Shown here: positions 7,783 through 17,152 of the stretch, in pieces
Layout: every line of letters starts with the position of its first letter
How positions within the stretch are numbered: the stretch's first letter is position 1
Source: JAEXOD01 sp964652025
Lineage (GTDB): Bacteria > Bacteroidota > Ignavibacteria > Ignavibacteriales > Melioribacteraceae
NCBI GenBank assembly: GCA_964652025.1
Contig: CAZYZX010000003.1
Span: forward strand, 248,001-312,000
Direction of reading: 5' to 3'
Length of the DNA stretch: 64,000 nt
The notes under the pieces: generated by a model
Databases searched by the model: none
The model's input: the letters and a program-made list of their open reading frames with translations, nothing else
Told to the model about the DNA's origin: nothing
Program-made: the position numbers and the translations under genes

Positions 7783-9340
7783 AAAAACTCCCTTCCAAAT
7801 CCGCAACTATTTCATCAATAGCAGTTCGCAAGTGGTTTTGTTTAATAACAATTTCTGCAATATTTGCATTAAGTTTTTCTATATCAACAAGTTCATTATT
7901 GTTAGGTTGCTCTATGTAGCTGCTAACAGAAATGTTGTAGTCGTTATCTTTAATAGTTTGGTAATTAACTAATTTAGCAAAATTATCCATATCAGTTCGG
8001 TTAATATAAGCACTTAATATATTATTAATATTTTCATCAGTTAGTTTATTTTTATTACCACCGCGTACAAACTGGGTGCTTGCATCAATAAATAAAATTG
8101 CGTTATCGTTTTTACTTTTTTTAAGCACAATAATACAAGTTGCAATAGAAGTACCAAAAAATAGGTCTGGTGGCAATTGAATAACAGCATCAACATAATT
8201 GTTATCTATTAAGTATTGCCTAATTTTTTGCTCTGCACCGCCACGGTAAAGCACTCCGGGGAACTCTACAATTGCAGCAGTACCAGTATTAGAAAGTGAG
8301 TATAGCATATGCATAGTAAAAGCTAAATCTGCCTTACTTTTAGGAGCAAGCACACCAGCAGTAGAAAAACGAGGGTCGTTAATTAATATTGGGTCGTCAT
8401 CACCTTTCCACTTAACAGAGTAAGGGGGATTAGAAACAATAGCATCAAAAGGTGCAACGTTTAAGTGTTGTGGATTAATAAGAGTATCACCATAAGCAAT
8501 ATCAAATTTATCAAAATTAATATTGTGCAAAAACATATTAATTCTGCACAAATTATAAGTTGTTAAATTTAGTTCCTGCCCATAAAAACCTTCTAAAATA
8601 TTATCTTTACCCAATACTTTAGCAAATTTTAATAAAAGTGAGCCACTACCACAAGCGGGGTCGTAAACCTTATTAATCTTTTTTTTACCGTGAACAGTAA
8701 TTTTAGCCAAAAGCTCCGAAACTTCTTGCGGGGTAAAAAACTCGCCACCAGATTTACCTGCATTGCTTGCGTACATACTCATTAAAAACTCGTAAGCATC
8801 GCCAAAAGTATCAATGGCGTTATCTTGATAGCTACCAAGGTTAAGCTCGCCAATGCCATCTATAATTTTAACTAAACGGTTATTGCGTTCATTAACAGTA
8901 GCACCAAGCTTATTGCTATTAACATCTATATCATCAAAAAGTCCTTTAAAATCTTTTTCACTTTCTGTACCTATTGAACTTTTTTCGATATCCTTAAATA
9001 TTTTGTTTAAAGTTTCGTTCAGTTTTTCATCTTCTTTAGCCTTTTTACGCACATTAGCAAAAAGCTGGCTTGGCAAAATATAAAAACCTTTTTCTTTTAC
9101 TGTGTCTTCCCTTCCACGTTCGGCTTCTTCATCGGGTAAATTTTCATAATCAAAATCTGTATTACCTGCTTTCCGCTCAAAATCGTTAATGTGCTTGGTT
9201 AAATTTTCTGAAATAAAGCGATAAAAAAGGAAACCTAAAACATACGCTTTAAAATCCCACCCGTCAACACTTCCTCTAAGGTCGTTAGCAATTTGCCAAA
9301 TAGTGCGGTGTAGTTCTTCTCTTTCTTGTTCCTTTGTCAT
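7775..9340 (-). CDS. hsdM: Type I restriction-modification DNA adenine methyltransferase HsdM
   Basis: 521 residues. The N-terminal HsdM bundle starts MTKEQEREELHRTIWQIAND. The catalytic N6-adenine methyltransferase domain has the SAM motif I DPACGSGSLL (about 227) and motif IV NPPY (about 304, in AIVSNPPYSVKW). It is the first gene of the hsdMSR operon and transcribed leftward. Together with HsdS it methylates host sites. A 148-base gap upstream must contain the operon promoter. All key residues are present. Confidence 0.96.
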   Translation of the reverse strand: MTKEQEREELHRTIWQIANDLRGSVDGWDFKAYVLGFLFYRFISENLTKHINDFERKAGNTDFDYENLPDEEAERGREDTVKEKGFYILPSQLFANVRKKAKEDEKLNETLNKIFKDIEKSSIGTESEKDFKGLFDDIDVNSNKLGATVNERNNRLVKIIDGIGELNLGSYQDNAIDTFGDAYEFLMSMYASNAGKSGGEFFTPQEVSELLAKITVHGKKKINKVYDPACGSGSLLLKFAKVLGKDNILEGFYGQELNLTTYNLCRINMFLHNINFDKFDIAYGDTLINPQHLNVAPFDAIVSNPPYSVKWKGDDDPILINDPRFSTAGVLAPKSKADLAFTMHMLYSLSNTGTAAIVEFPGVLYRGGAEQKIRQYLIDNNYVDAVIQLPPDLFFGTSIATCIIVLKKSKNDNAILFIDASTQFVRGGNKNKLTDENINNILSAYINRTDMDNFAKLVNYQTIKDNDYNISVSSYIEQPNNNELVDIEKLNANIAEIVIKQNHLRTAIDEIVADLEGSFYE

Positions 9341-9447
9341 TTATTCACCATTTTTTAATAATAACTAAATTAAAATATATAAAATAAAAGATTTTTCAAA
9401 AAAAAAAGTAAAGATTTTATTATTTATTTTTAGGTATAATATTTATT

Positions 9448-9490
9448 AATTTTTACCGATACCTTAGTGCTAGGGTTAATGGTAAAAATT
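9448..9490 (-). terminator. Inverted repeat at the end of the 237-residue gene; possible terminator
   Basis: AATTTTTACC (9448-9457) and GGTAAAAATT (9481-9490) form a 10-bp stem whose loop holds a second imperfect dyad (ACCTTA-GTGC-TAGGGT). It overlaps the last codon of the gene at 9489. No clean T run follows, so it could instead be an operator ahead of hsdM. Confidence 0.4.
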
Positions 9491-10202
9491 ATTCCTCTGC
9501 TAAATAATCTGCAAAGTATAAATTAAAATTAGTAAGGTCTTGCTCTTCAATATTAAAGGTTACAACATCTGCAAAATTGTTAAGCACAACAACAGCGTTA
9601 ATGCTAGCATCTCTAAGCTCTAAATCTGCTATTTTACTAGCAACATTTTGATTAAGAATTTTAATATCGTCATAAAATTTTTGAAGTTTAGCAAGCTTCC
9701 AATCTGGGGTTTTACCATTAATAAAACGCAAATACTGAGCAAGTAAATACATAGAAAAAACTTTAAATTCAGTTTCTTCTAAAGTGGCAAAAGGCAAATG
9801 AAAACGAACCAAAGGCTTAAGCTTAGCCATAATTGGGCAACCGCTTGTAACCATTAAAACACCAATTAAGCTGCTAACACCGTTTTGAACATCTGTTTTT
9901 TTAAAGTAACCTCTATCGTCGCTAGTTATTTCAATAAAAACTTTTTCAAAGGAATTTACTTTATTAAACGCCTTAATAACACAATTTAAGTTAATTGCAA
10001 CAGGGCAATATTTATACTCGTTTGGGTCTAACGGGCAATGCATACACTTAAAATTTTCTAACTTTGCCCATTCGGGATACTCCTTTACATCCCTAAAAAG
10101 ATTCATGGTTATAGGTTCAATTTTTATATCAAATTTTATCTCTTTGCCATCTTCAAATTTAAATTTATAATTAAAACAAATAACCTCTTTTCTAATGTAC
10201 AT
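9489..10202 (-). CDS. Conserved cysteine-containing hypothetical protein (DUF6901-like)
   Basis: 237 residues, no signal peptide or membrane segment. The N-terminal part looks like a small beta domain (YKFKFEDGKEIKFDIKIEP). A cysteine cluster CMHCPLDPNEYKYCPVAINLNC follows (about 54-75), then SGCPIMAKLKPLVRFHLPFATLEETEF and a helical C-terminus. From memory the pattern matches a conserved family of unknown function that I believe is DUF6901; I cannot verify the number. The CxxC...C spacing could bind a metal. It lies 148 bases upstream of hsdM on the same strand, but a role in restriction is not shown. Confidence 0.6.
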   Translation of the reverse strand: MYIRKEVICFNYKFKFEDGKEIKFDIKIEPITMNLFRDVKEYPEWAKLENFKCMHCPLDPNEYKYCPVAINLNCVIKAFNKVNSFEKVFIEITSDDRGYFKKTDVQNGVSSLIGVLMVTSGCPIMAKLKPLVRFHLPFATLEETEFKVFSMYLLAQYLRFINGKTPDWKLAKLQKFYDDIKILNQNVASKIADLELRDASINAVVVLNNFADVVTFNIEEQDLTNFNLYFADYLAEE

Positions 10203-10435
10203 AAAAAATCCTTTTTTTTATACATAATCGAAAATTTAAATATTAATTAAAGCACCCAAACAAAATAAAAAAGATGTAGAAAGTGATTTATATTACTAAA
10301 GTTTTAAATAACAATATACATTAAATTTAAATAAAATTGTATAATTTTACAAAAAAAGCAAAAAAATATTGAATAAAACCAATAAATTAATTAATTTACA
10401 AGCTAATTTTAAATTTTTACGGAATAAAAATAAAA

Positions 10436-12202
10436 ATGCAATTTAAGAAAAGGACCCATACTTGTGGCGAGCTAAGAGAAGAGCACATAGGTAAAGATGT
10501 AGTGTTAAACGGTTGGGTAGATACCCGACGAGATTTAGGTGGAGTAATATTTATCGATTTAAGAGACCGATACGGAATAACACAAATAGTATTTGAACCA
10601 CATTTTAATTTACAAGCGCACGAAGAGGCAAAAGATTTAAGAAACGAATACGTTATTTCCGTAGAAGGAAAAGTAAGAAAAAGACCGGAAGGGACAGAAA
10701 ACCCAGCAATTGCAACCGGTATGATTGACGTAATGGTAGAAAAACTAATAATTTTAAATACTGCCGTTAATCCACCTTTCCAAATAAAAGATGATATTGA
10801 CGTAAACGAAGATTTACGCTTAAAATATAGATATTTAGATTTAAGACGTAGCAAATTGCAAAAAAACCTTTTAATGCGCCACAAAATATGCCAAATAACA
10901 AGGGAGTATTTTGATAAAAATTCCTTTATAGAAGTGGAAACCCCCGTATTAATGAAAAGCACACCAGAAGGCGCAAGGGACTTTTTAGTGCCAAGCCGTT
11001 TACACAAAGGAAAGTTTTACGCATTGCCACAAAGCCCACAACAATATAAGCAGCTATTAATGGTTGCGGGCATGGATAGATACTTCCAAATAGTAAAGTG
11101 CTTTAGAGATGAAGATTTACGCGCAGATAGACAACCAGAGTTTACACAAATAGATGTGGAAATGTCTTTTGTGGATACAGAAGATGTTTTTGAGATGGTA
11201 GAAGGCTTAATGAAAAGGCTTTTTAAAGAAATAAAAAATTATGATATACCAACGCCTTTTAAACGCCTAACCTTTGATGAAGCAATGGAAAAATATGGAA
11301 GCGATAAACCAAACTTAAAATTTGGCTTAGAAATGGTAACACTAAATAACGTGTTTGCTAATAGTGAGTTTAGGGTGTTTAAAGAAGCTGTAGAAAATAA
11401 TGGAATAATAACATCTTTATTAGCTTCCGGCTGCGGAGATTATACAAGAAATCAGTTAGATGTGTTAACGGACTTTGTTAAAAAGCTGGGCGCTGGTGGT
11501 TTAATTTGGATGAGAGTTAAAGAAGATGGATTAGAAGCTCCAATAGCAAAATTTCTTACTGATAAAGAAAAACAGGGTATTATAAATAAACTAAATGCAA
11601 AACCAGGAGATTTAGTTTTTATATTATCGGGTGCAAAGTTAAAAACGCTAAATATAATGGGTCACTTGCGTTTAGAAATGGCAAAACGAATGAATATAAT
11701 ACCCACAGATGATACCCCAGCTATTTTATGGGTAACAGATTTTCCATTATTTGAGTGGGATGAAGAAACAAAACGCTATTATGCAATGCACCATCCATTT
11801 ACTTCTCCCGCATTAGAAGATATAGAATATATGGAAACAGACCCGGGCAGAGTAAAAGCACGCGCATACGACTTAGTGCTAAACGGTAACGAAATTGCAG
11901 GCGGTAGCATAAGAATACACGATAATAAGCTACAAAAAACAATGTTTAAAGCATTAGGTATTAGTGAAGAAGAAGCAGAAGAAAAATTTGGCTCGTTGCT
12001 TAATGCGTTTAAGTTTGGTGCACCACCACATGGCGGTATTGCATTTGGATTAGATAGATTAGTAATGTTATTTGCAGGAGAACACTCTATTAGAGACGTT
12101 ATGGCTTTCCCAAAAACTTCTAGTGGTATGTCCTTAATGGATGACTCGCCTTCTGCGGTAGACGAAGAACAATTAAAAGAACTTCACATAAAAATAAGAT
12201 AA
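10436..12202 (+). CDS. aspS: Aspartyl-tRNA synthetase
   Basis: 588 residues, the usual bacterial length. The N-terminal OB-fold anticodon-binding domain starts around THTCGELREEHIGKDVVLNGWV. The class II catalytic core has motif 2 FRDEDLRADRQPEFTQID (about 221) and motif 3 GGIAFGLDRLVML near residue 535, with the bacterial GAD insertion between them. It charges tRNA-Asp with aspartate. Ungapped bacterial-type AspRS of this kind can be discriminating or non-discriminating; I cannot tell which. It is a single-gene unit with a strong terminator. Confidence 0.97.
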   Translation: MQFKKRTHTCGELREEHIGKDVVLNGWVDTRRDLGGVIFIDLRDRYGITQIVFEPHFNLQAHEEAKDLRNEYVISVEGKVRKRPEGTENPAIATGMIDVMVEKLIILNTAVNPPFQIKDDIDVNEDLRLKYRYLDLRRSKLQKNLLMRHKICQITREYFDKNSFIEVETPVLMKSTPEGARDFLVPSRLHKGKFYALPQSPQQYKQLLMVAGMDRYFQIVKCFRDEDLRADRQPEFTQIDVEMSFVDTEDVFEMVEGLMKRLFKEIKNYDIPTPFKRLTFDEAMEKYGSDKPNLKFGLEMVTLNNVFANSEFRVFKEAVENNGIITSLLASGCGDYTRNQLDVLTDFVKKLGAGGLIWMRVKEDGLEAPIAKFLTDKEKQGIINKLNAKPGDLVFILSGAKLKTLNIMGHLRLEMAKRMNIIPTDDTPAILWVTDFPLFEWDEETKRYYAMHHPFTSPALEDIEYMETDPGRVKARAYDLVLNGNEIAGGSIRIHDNKLQKTMFKALGISEEEAEEKFGSLLNAFKFGAPPHGGIAFGLDRLVMLFAGEHSIRDVMAFPKTSSGMSLMDDSPSAVDEEQLKELHIKIR

Positions 12203-12228
12203 AAAAAACGGGGCATGCCCCGTTTTTT
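12203..12228. terminator. Bidirectional Rho-independent terminator
   Basis: Perfect palindrome ACGGGGCATGCCCCGT flanked by six A and six T residues, between aspS (+) and the convergent surface-repeat gene (-). Confidence 0.9.
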
Positions 12229-12241
12229 ATTTTAGCACTTT

Positions 12242-13339
12242 TTACATTCCAAAATTCAAAATAGGTAACACTTTAAATGGCTTTGGATTAGTTTTAACAA
12301 TATTAATTAATCCTATTTGTAACCCGTTTAAGGATTCTGCAATATTAACTAAACCAATTGATAAGCCAACCTGTGCATTAGAAAATTTATTTAATCCAGA
12401 TATTGAAATACCCTTAAAATTATCTGCTTTAGTAATTCCTAAAGTTGTATTTATTCCCCATAAATTTTTGCATTCTGTTTTATAACCTCCAATATTAACC
12501 CCCCAAATATCACTATTAGAAAATATACCACCTAGAGCAAAGTTTAACCCTTTAATATCACCTTCTGCAACTAAAGCTGCAGGGCTATAATTAATGCCTG
12601 TTAAATTACCTTTAGAAACTATTGCAACACCACTTAAATTAATTCCAGAAATATCCCCCTCGCCAATCATTGCAATACCACTTATATTTAAACCTAAAAT
12701 ACTTCCTTTAGAAACCGTTGCAATTCCACTTAAATTAATACCCAAAATATCATCATTAGAAACGGCAGCTAAACCCGTTAAACTAATCCCCTTTAAACCA
12801 CCTTCAGAAACAGTAGCTAAACCGCTAATATTAATACCAGAGATATCACCACCCGATATAAGCGCAGCGCTACTAACGTTAATGCCATACATACCACCAC
12901 CGCTAACATTAGCAAAAGTGCCATAGTTTATACCGCTCATTTGCTTATTAGCTAATGTTGCTATTATTCCTAATTGTAGCCCATTTAATTCTCCACCAGC
13001 AGGTGCAATACCTAAAGAGAGCCCATTTATTGTAGAATTTGAATAACTTTTTGGTGTGTAAAGTGTAATATTAACACCATTTACATAATCAACACCACAA
13101 TCACTTATATTAATCCTTATCCCATTAAATCTTTGGCTATTGCCAAAACTTAATCCCCAGTTTTTGTGTGGAATGTTTAATGCTTTATAATAACAATCTG
13201 TAGTATCTTCATCTTCGCTAATTTTATCAATTACATTAATTTTTGGTAAGTTACCTTTAAATAAGTGCGAGCTATCCTGTTGAGCAATATTTAACGAAAA
13301 AGCATAAATAATAATTAAAACAAAAATTTTAAAATCCAT
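12242..13339 (-). CDS. Secreted surface-repeat protein (LA_2272-type repeats)
   Basis: 365 residues with a signal peptide (MDFKIFVLIIIYAFSLNIAQQ). The core, about residues 105-300, consists of tandem units of about 21-23 residues with the pattern GI(N/S)LSGLATVSxGx(I/L)xG. They are likely to fold as a beta-solenoid or repetitive surface structure. I recall similar 'surface repeat' proteins in Leptospira and FCB bacteria under the LA_2272 name; no biochemical function is known to me. It is monocistronic. A strong ECF-type promoter match precedes it (13367-13392), identical in boxes and spacing to that of the ECF sigma gene in this window. Confidence 0.75.
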   Translation of the reverse strand: MDFKIFVLIIIYAFSLNIAQQDSSHLFKGNLPKINVIDKISEDEDTTDCYYKALNIPHKNWGLSFGNSQRFNGIRINISDCGVDYVNGVNITLYTPKSYSNSTINGLSLGIAPAGGELNGLQLGIIATLANKQMSGINYGTFANVSGGGMYGINVSSAALISGGDISGINISGLATVSEGGLKGISLTGLAAVSNDDILGINLSGIATVSKGSILGLNISGIAMIGEGDISGINLSGVAIVSKGNLTGINYSPAALVAEGDIKGLNFALGGIFSNSDIWGVNIGGYKTECKNLWGINTTLGITKADNFKGISISGLNKFSNAQVGLSIGLVNIAESLNGLQIGLINIVKTNPKPFKVLPILNFGM

Positions 13340-13366
13340 ATTTTCTCCAAATTTATATTATATTAA

Positions 13367-13392
13367 GACGTTTAAACTGCCATAAAGTTACA
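13367..13392 (-). promoter_or_regulatory. ECF-type promoter TGTAAC-N16-CGTC upstream of the surface-repeat gene
   Basis: On the minus strand TGTAAC (13392-13387), 16 bases and CGTC (13370-13367), followed by TTAATATAAT, 27 bases before the ATG. It has the same hexamer, tetramer and spacing as the element before the ECF sigma gene at 32973-32998. Confidence 0.65.
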
Positions 13393-13475
13393 TAATTATT
13401 AAAATTATTGCTCAATTATAATTTAGGAACTATGTTACAAAATAAAAGGTTAATAAAATAAAAACAGAGGTTTAC

Positions 13476-14291
13476 ATGCAAAAAACAATTTTAGTAACTG
13501 GCAGTACAGATGGTATTGGTAAAAAAACCGCAGAAATATTAGCAAGCAAGGGGCATAATTTAATAATACATGGACGTAATGAAAATAAATGCAAAAATAC
13601 TGTAGAAGAATTAAAAACAAAAACTAATAATACCCAAATTGATTACGTTGTAAGCGATTTATCATCTTTTAGCGACATAAGAAACGGTTTTGGTAACTTA
13701 GCAACTAAACTTGATAAATTAGATGTGTTAATTAATAATGCCGGAATTTATGCTAAAGAGTATAAACTAACTGTAGATGGCATAGAAAGCACAATGGCGG
13801 TAAACCACTTTGCCGTTTATTTGCTAACTGGAATTTTATTCCCCTTACTTAAAAATAGTGGTAATGCAAGGGTAATTACAGTAAGCTCAATAGCCCACGA
13901 GCGCGCAAAACTAGATTTAAATGATATTAACATGCAAAAAGGTTATAACCATTATATAGCTTACGCAAACAGCAAATTGGCAAATATTCTTTTTAGCAAT
14001 TATTTAGCAAGTAAAGTAGATGCAAATGAAATTACATTTAATAGCTTACATCCGGGCGTAATAAGCACAAAACTACTTAAAGAAGGATTTGGCATGACAG
14101 GTGCATCACTAGAAGAAGGCTCGACCGCATCCATTCACCTTGCAACTAGTGATAGCGTTAATAATATTACTGGTAAATATTACATTAAATATAATGCAAC
14201 CAAAACTTCTGCAGATGCAAGTAACTTAAAATTAGCAGAAGAGTTATGGGTTTTAAGCGAAAAGCTTACAAACTTTAAATATCCTTTGTAG
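13476..14291 (+). CDS. Short-chain dehydrogenase/reductase (SDR), retinol-dehydrogenase-like
   Basis: 271 residues with a Rossmann fold. The nucleotide-binding motif TGSTDGIG is at the N-terminus (residues 8-15), NNAGIY lies near 88, a catalytic serine sits in VSSIAHE, and the YANSKLAN YxxxK motif is near 162. The Arg/Asn in HGRNENK after strand two suggests NADP(H). The substrate is unknown; the closest resemblance is to WW-domain oxidoreductase/retinol dehydrogenase-type SDRs. A CAGAGG ribosome site precedes the ATG. Its last 17 bases overlap the convergent response-regulator gene. Confidence 0.85.
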   Translation: MQKTILVTGSTDGIGKKTAEILASKGHNLIIHGRNENKCKNTVEELKTKTNNTQIDYVVSDLSSFSDIRNGFGNLATKLDKLDVLINNAGIYAKEYKLTVDGIESTMAVNHFAVYLLTGILFPLLKNSGNARVITVSSIAHERAKLDLNDINMQKGYNHYIAYANSKLANILFSNYLASKVDANEITFNSLHPGVISTKLLKEGFGMTGASLEEGSTASIHLATSDSVNNITGKYYIKYNATKTSADASNLKLAEELWVLSEKLTNFKYPL

Positions 14292-15642
14292 GCTTAGTAG
14301 GAATATCTAACTCTTCCATTTTTCTATATAAAGAGGATAGCCCAATGTTTAAAGCTTTTGCGGCGTCCTCTTTCACAAAATCCACCTTTTTTAGCACTTT
14401 TATAATATGGTCTCGCTCAAATTTACTTAACGCATCTTTTAACGAGTCTGGAAAATCTGTTAAAGTTACATTTTGCTTTAAATAATCGGCTAATTCATCT
14501 ATAGTAATAGTAGTTCCTTTAGCAAAAATTATTGCTCTTTCAATAACATTTTCAAGCTCTCTTACACCACCGCGCCAATTATGGTTAATTAATAAACGTA
14601 AAGCATCGTTATTAATGCCAATAACTTTTTTCCCCATCTCTTTAGAGTATTTTTCTATAAAATGATTAACCAAAAGTGGTATATCTTCTTTCCTTTCGTT
14701 TAATGGCGGCAAATTAATTTCCACAACGTTTAACCTATAGTATAGGTCTTCTCTAAACTCTCCATTTTGTGCTTTTTCAAAAAGATTTTGATTTGTAGCG
14801 GCAATAATTCTAACATTAGAAGATACCGGTTTAACAGAGCCAACAGGGTAAAATTCTTTATCTTCTAAAGCGCGCAACAGCTTTACCTGAAGATTCAAAG
14901 GCAGCTCGCCAATTTCATCTAAAAATAATGTACCACCATCTGCAGCTTTAAAAAGCCCAATTTTATCTTCTGTTGCACCAGTAAATGCACCTTTTTTATG
15001 ACCAAATAACTCGCTTTCAATTAGGTTTTCTGCAATAGCACCACAATTTATTGGCAAAAACACATTCTCTTTTCTATTACTTTTTTGATGAATAGCTTTT
15101 GCAACTAATTCTTTCCCCGTTCCACTTTTACCTGTAATTAAAACGTTGCTGTTTGTTTGCGCCACTTGCTCAATTATATCAAACACTTTTTTAATTTGTT
15201 TGCTTTCTCCAATTAAATTAACATACCCCGTTTCGCTAGAAATTCTTTTCCGTAGTGCGATATTTTCCGCAACTAAATCCTTAAATTCAAATAAACGTTT
15301 TATCCTAATTAAAAGGTCATCAAACTCTAAAGGTTTAATTAAGTAGTCGTAAGCGCCGCTACGCAATGCCTGTATTGCGCTAGATATACTTGCATATGCG
15401 GTCATTATTATAAAAAAAGTATCGGGACTAACTTTACTCCCCCTCTCCAATAGCTCCATGCCATCAACTGTTGGCATTTTAATATCACTAATTACAAGGT
15501 CAAAGTTTTGTTCAGCTAAATTTTTTAACGCTTCTTCGCCATCTGCTGCTGAAACAGTTTCGTAACCTTCTTCATCTAAAATAAATTTTATGGAATCCCT
15601 TATGGATTTTTCATCATCTGCTATTAATATTCTTTTACTCAT
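14275..15642 (-). CDS. Sigma-54-dependent NtrC-family response regulator
   Basis: 455 residues. The receiver domain (1-120) has the phosphoacceptor Asp in DLVISDIKMP (about 53). The AAA+ domain (about 140-375) has Walker A GKSGTGKE, the sigma-54-contacting loop GAFTGA, and LFLDEIGELP. A Fis-type helix-turn-helix lies at the C-terminus (VKEDAAKALNIGLSSLYRKM). It would open RpoN-dependent promoters when phosphorylated. It is the last gene of the ferredoxin/reductase/kinase operon, 10 bases after the kinase, its obvious partner. I found no convincing -24/-12 site nearby. Confidence 0.95.
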   Translation of the reverse strand: MSKRILIADDEKSIRDSIKFILDEEGYETVSAADGEEALKNLAEQNFDLVISDIKMPTVDGMELLERGSKVSPDTFFIIMTAYASISSAIQALRSGAYDYLIKPLEFDDLLIRIKRLFEFKDLVAENIALRKRISSETGYVNLIGESKQIKKVFDIIEQVAQTNSNVLITGKSGTGKELVAKAIHQKSNRKENVFLPINCGAIAENLIESELFGHKKGAFTGATEDKIGLFKAADGGTLFLDEIGELPLNLQVKLLRALEDKEFYPVGSVKPVSSNVRIIAATNQNLFEKAQNGEFREDLYYRLNVVEINLPPLNERKEDIPLLVNHFIEKYSKEMGKKVIGINNDALRLLINHNWRGGVRELENVIERAIIFAKGTTITIDELADYLKQNVTLTDFPDSLKDALSKFERDHIIKVLKKVDFVKEDAAKALNIGLSSLYRKMEELDIPTKPTKDI

Positions 15643-15652
15643 ATTAATTCCT

Positions 15653-17152
15653 CTAATTGTTTTTTATAGGAAGTTTAACCGTAAAGGTGCTCCCTTTTCC
15701 TTTAGTACTTTCTACTAAAATATCCCCACCAAACTTTTTAACAATACCATAACTAATAGATAACCCTAAGCCGGTACCTTTTCCAACTTCTTTGGTTGTA
15801 AAAAAAGGTTCAAAAAGCTTTGGCATAATAGCTTCGTCAATACCTGTTCCATTATCAGAAATTTTTACATAAACAAAATCATTATCATTAAAACTTTCCA
15901 CAGCCACAGTCCCAGTTCCATTAATTGCATCTAAAGCATTAATTAAAATATTAACAAACACTTGTAAAAGTCTATCGGGTATAACTTCCACAAAAGGAAG
16001 CTCTGGGCTAAGTTTAATATTAAACTCAACTTTTTTAACGCGTTTATCATATTTTACAATACCAATAGCTGTTTTAATAATATCTGTAATTTGTGTAGGT
16101 GCTTTAGTATCGCTTGGTGGACGCGAAAAATCTACAAGCTCTCTTACAATTTTAGATATTCTATCTATATTTTCTTTAATGTTTGCAAGCTGCTCTTTAT
16201 AAAATGGGTCTGTTGCTTTGCGCTGCAATATTTGCACAATAGAAGAAATAGAAGTTAAAGGATTACCAATTTCGTGGGCAACACCCGCTGCAAGCTGACC
16301 AATAACAGCTAACTTTTCCGATTGATCCACTTGGTTTTGTAGCTTTTTAACCTCTGTGTTGTCTTCTATAATTACGGTTCTTCCGGCATAATTACCATCT
16401 TTGCCTAATAACTTTTTAACAGATAACCTAACCGTAATTTTTTCCCCACTTTTAGACATGCGCTCAGTTTCGGTTATTTTATAATCCCCCTTGGTAATAA
16501 TTTCACTTTTTATGTCATCAAGTTCTCTGTAATAATTTTCATCAGGGGGTAATAAAAAAGATGAAGGTTGACCAATTACTTCACTTTCGCTATAGCCAAA
16601 TATTTTTTCCGCACCCTTATTCCATGCAATTATTTTTTCGTTGTTATCAATTACAATAATTGCGCTATCAGTTGCATGCAAAATGTTAAGCAAATAGTGC
16701 CTGTTGCTTTCTAAACTGGCAGCAAGCCTATCTCGCTCTTTAGATAACTCTTTTAACGAAGCTTCTTGATGTAACATCCCATATCTTGCAAATATTTGCT
16801 CCATTATTTCATCTAAAAAGCCAAGCAAAACTAATGTATCAAATTTATCAGAGTTCTCTTTTTCTAAATATGTTAAAAGCGCATATCTGCCCGTACTAAA
16901 AAACTGGCTTATTTCCAATAAATTTAATTTTGCGTTATCAAATAATTCATAAGAATCTAATAAATATTGGTCAATTAATTTATAGTTTGAAGTTTCTATT
17001 ACAACAATTATCCCATCTAAACTGTTTTTAACAAAATTTTCTATATCCTCTAACTTTATTTTAGTACCAAAAACCTTAAATAAAGCAGCAGACCAATATT
17101 CTATAATATCTTTATAATACTTTTTTAATATCTTTAAAATTATTGTTTTCAT
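15653..17152 (-). CDS. Soluble PAS-domain sensor histidine kinase
   Basis: 499 residues with no transmembrane segment, so it senses something in the cytoplasm. An N-terminal helical domain (about 1-130) of uncertain type resembles the RsbRD-like bundles of some kinases. A short coiled coil and a PAS domain (about 150-275) follow. The H-box AAGVAHEIGNPLTS (about 290) and the HATPase_c domain with NDN-, SDNGTGI and GTGLGLSIS motifs complete it. Its ATG overlaps the stop of the upstream flavoprotein gene (ATGA), so the sensor is translationally coupled to a redox enzyme. It most likely phosphorylates the NtrC-type regulator downstream. Confidence 0.93.
   Translation of the reverse strand: MKTIILKILKKYYKDIIEYWSAALFKVFGTKIKLEDIENFVKNSLDGIIVVIETSNYKLIDQYLLDSYELFDNAKLNLLEISQFFSTGRYALLTYLEKENSDKFDTLVLLGFLDEIMEQIFARYGMLHQEASLKELSKERDRLAASLESNRHYLLNILHATDSAIIVIDNNEKIIAWNKGAEKIFGYSESEVIGQPSSFLLPPDENYYRELDDIKSEIITKGDYKITETERMSKSGEKITVRLSVKKLLGKDGNYAGRTVIIEDNTEVKKLQNQVDQSEKLAVIGQLAAGVAHEIGNPLTSISSIVQILQRKATDPFYKEQLANIKENIDRISKIVRELVDFSRPPSDTKAPTQITDIIKTAIGIVKYDKRVKKVEFNIKLSPELPFVEVIPDRLLQVFVNILINALDAINGTGTVAVESFNDNDFVYVKISDNGTGIDEAIMPKLFEPFFTTKEVGKGTGLGLSISYGIVKKFGGDILVESTKGKGSTFTVKLPIKNN

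Noticed and set aside
3111..10435. tRNA-Ser to aspS region as an integrated genomic island carrying the restriction system
   Set aside because: No integrase, no direct repeat of the tRNA 3' end and no clear composition break were found, so integration is not supported.
10417..11007. 196-residue minus-strand ORF across aspS
   Set aside because: Antisense to the well-supported aspS coding sequence and low-complexity; no ribosome site.
12242..13339. Surface-repeat gene as a CRISPR-like or DNA repeat array
   Set aside because: The DNA repetition follows codons of a protein repeat in one open frame; there are no constant repeats with variable spacers.
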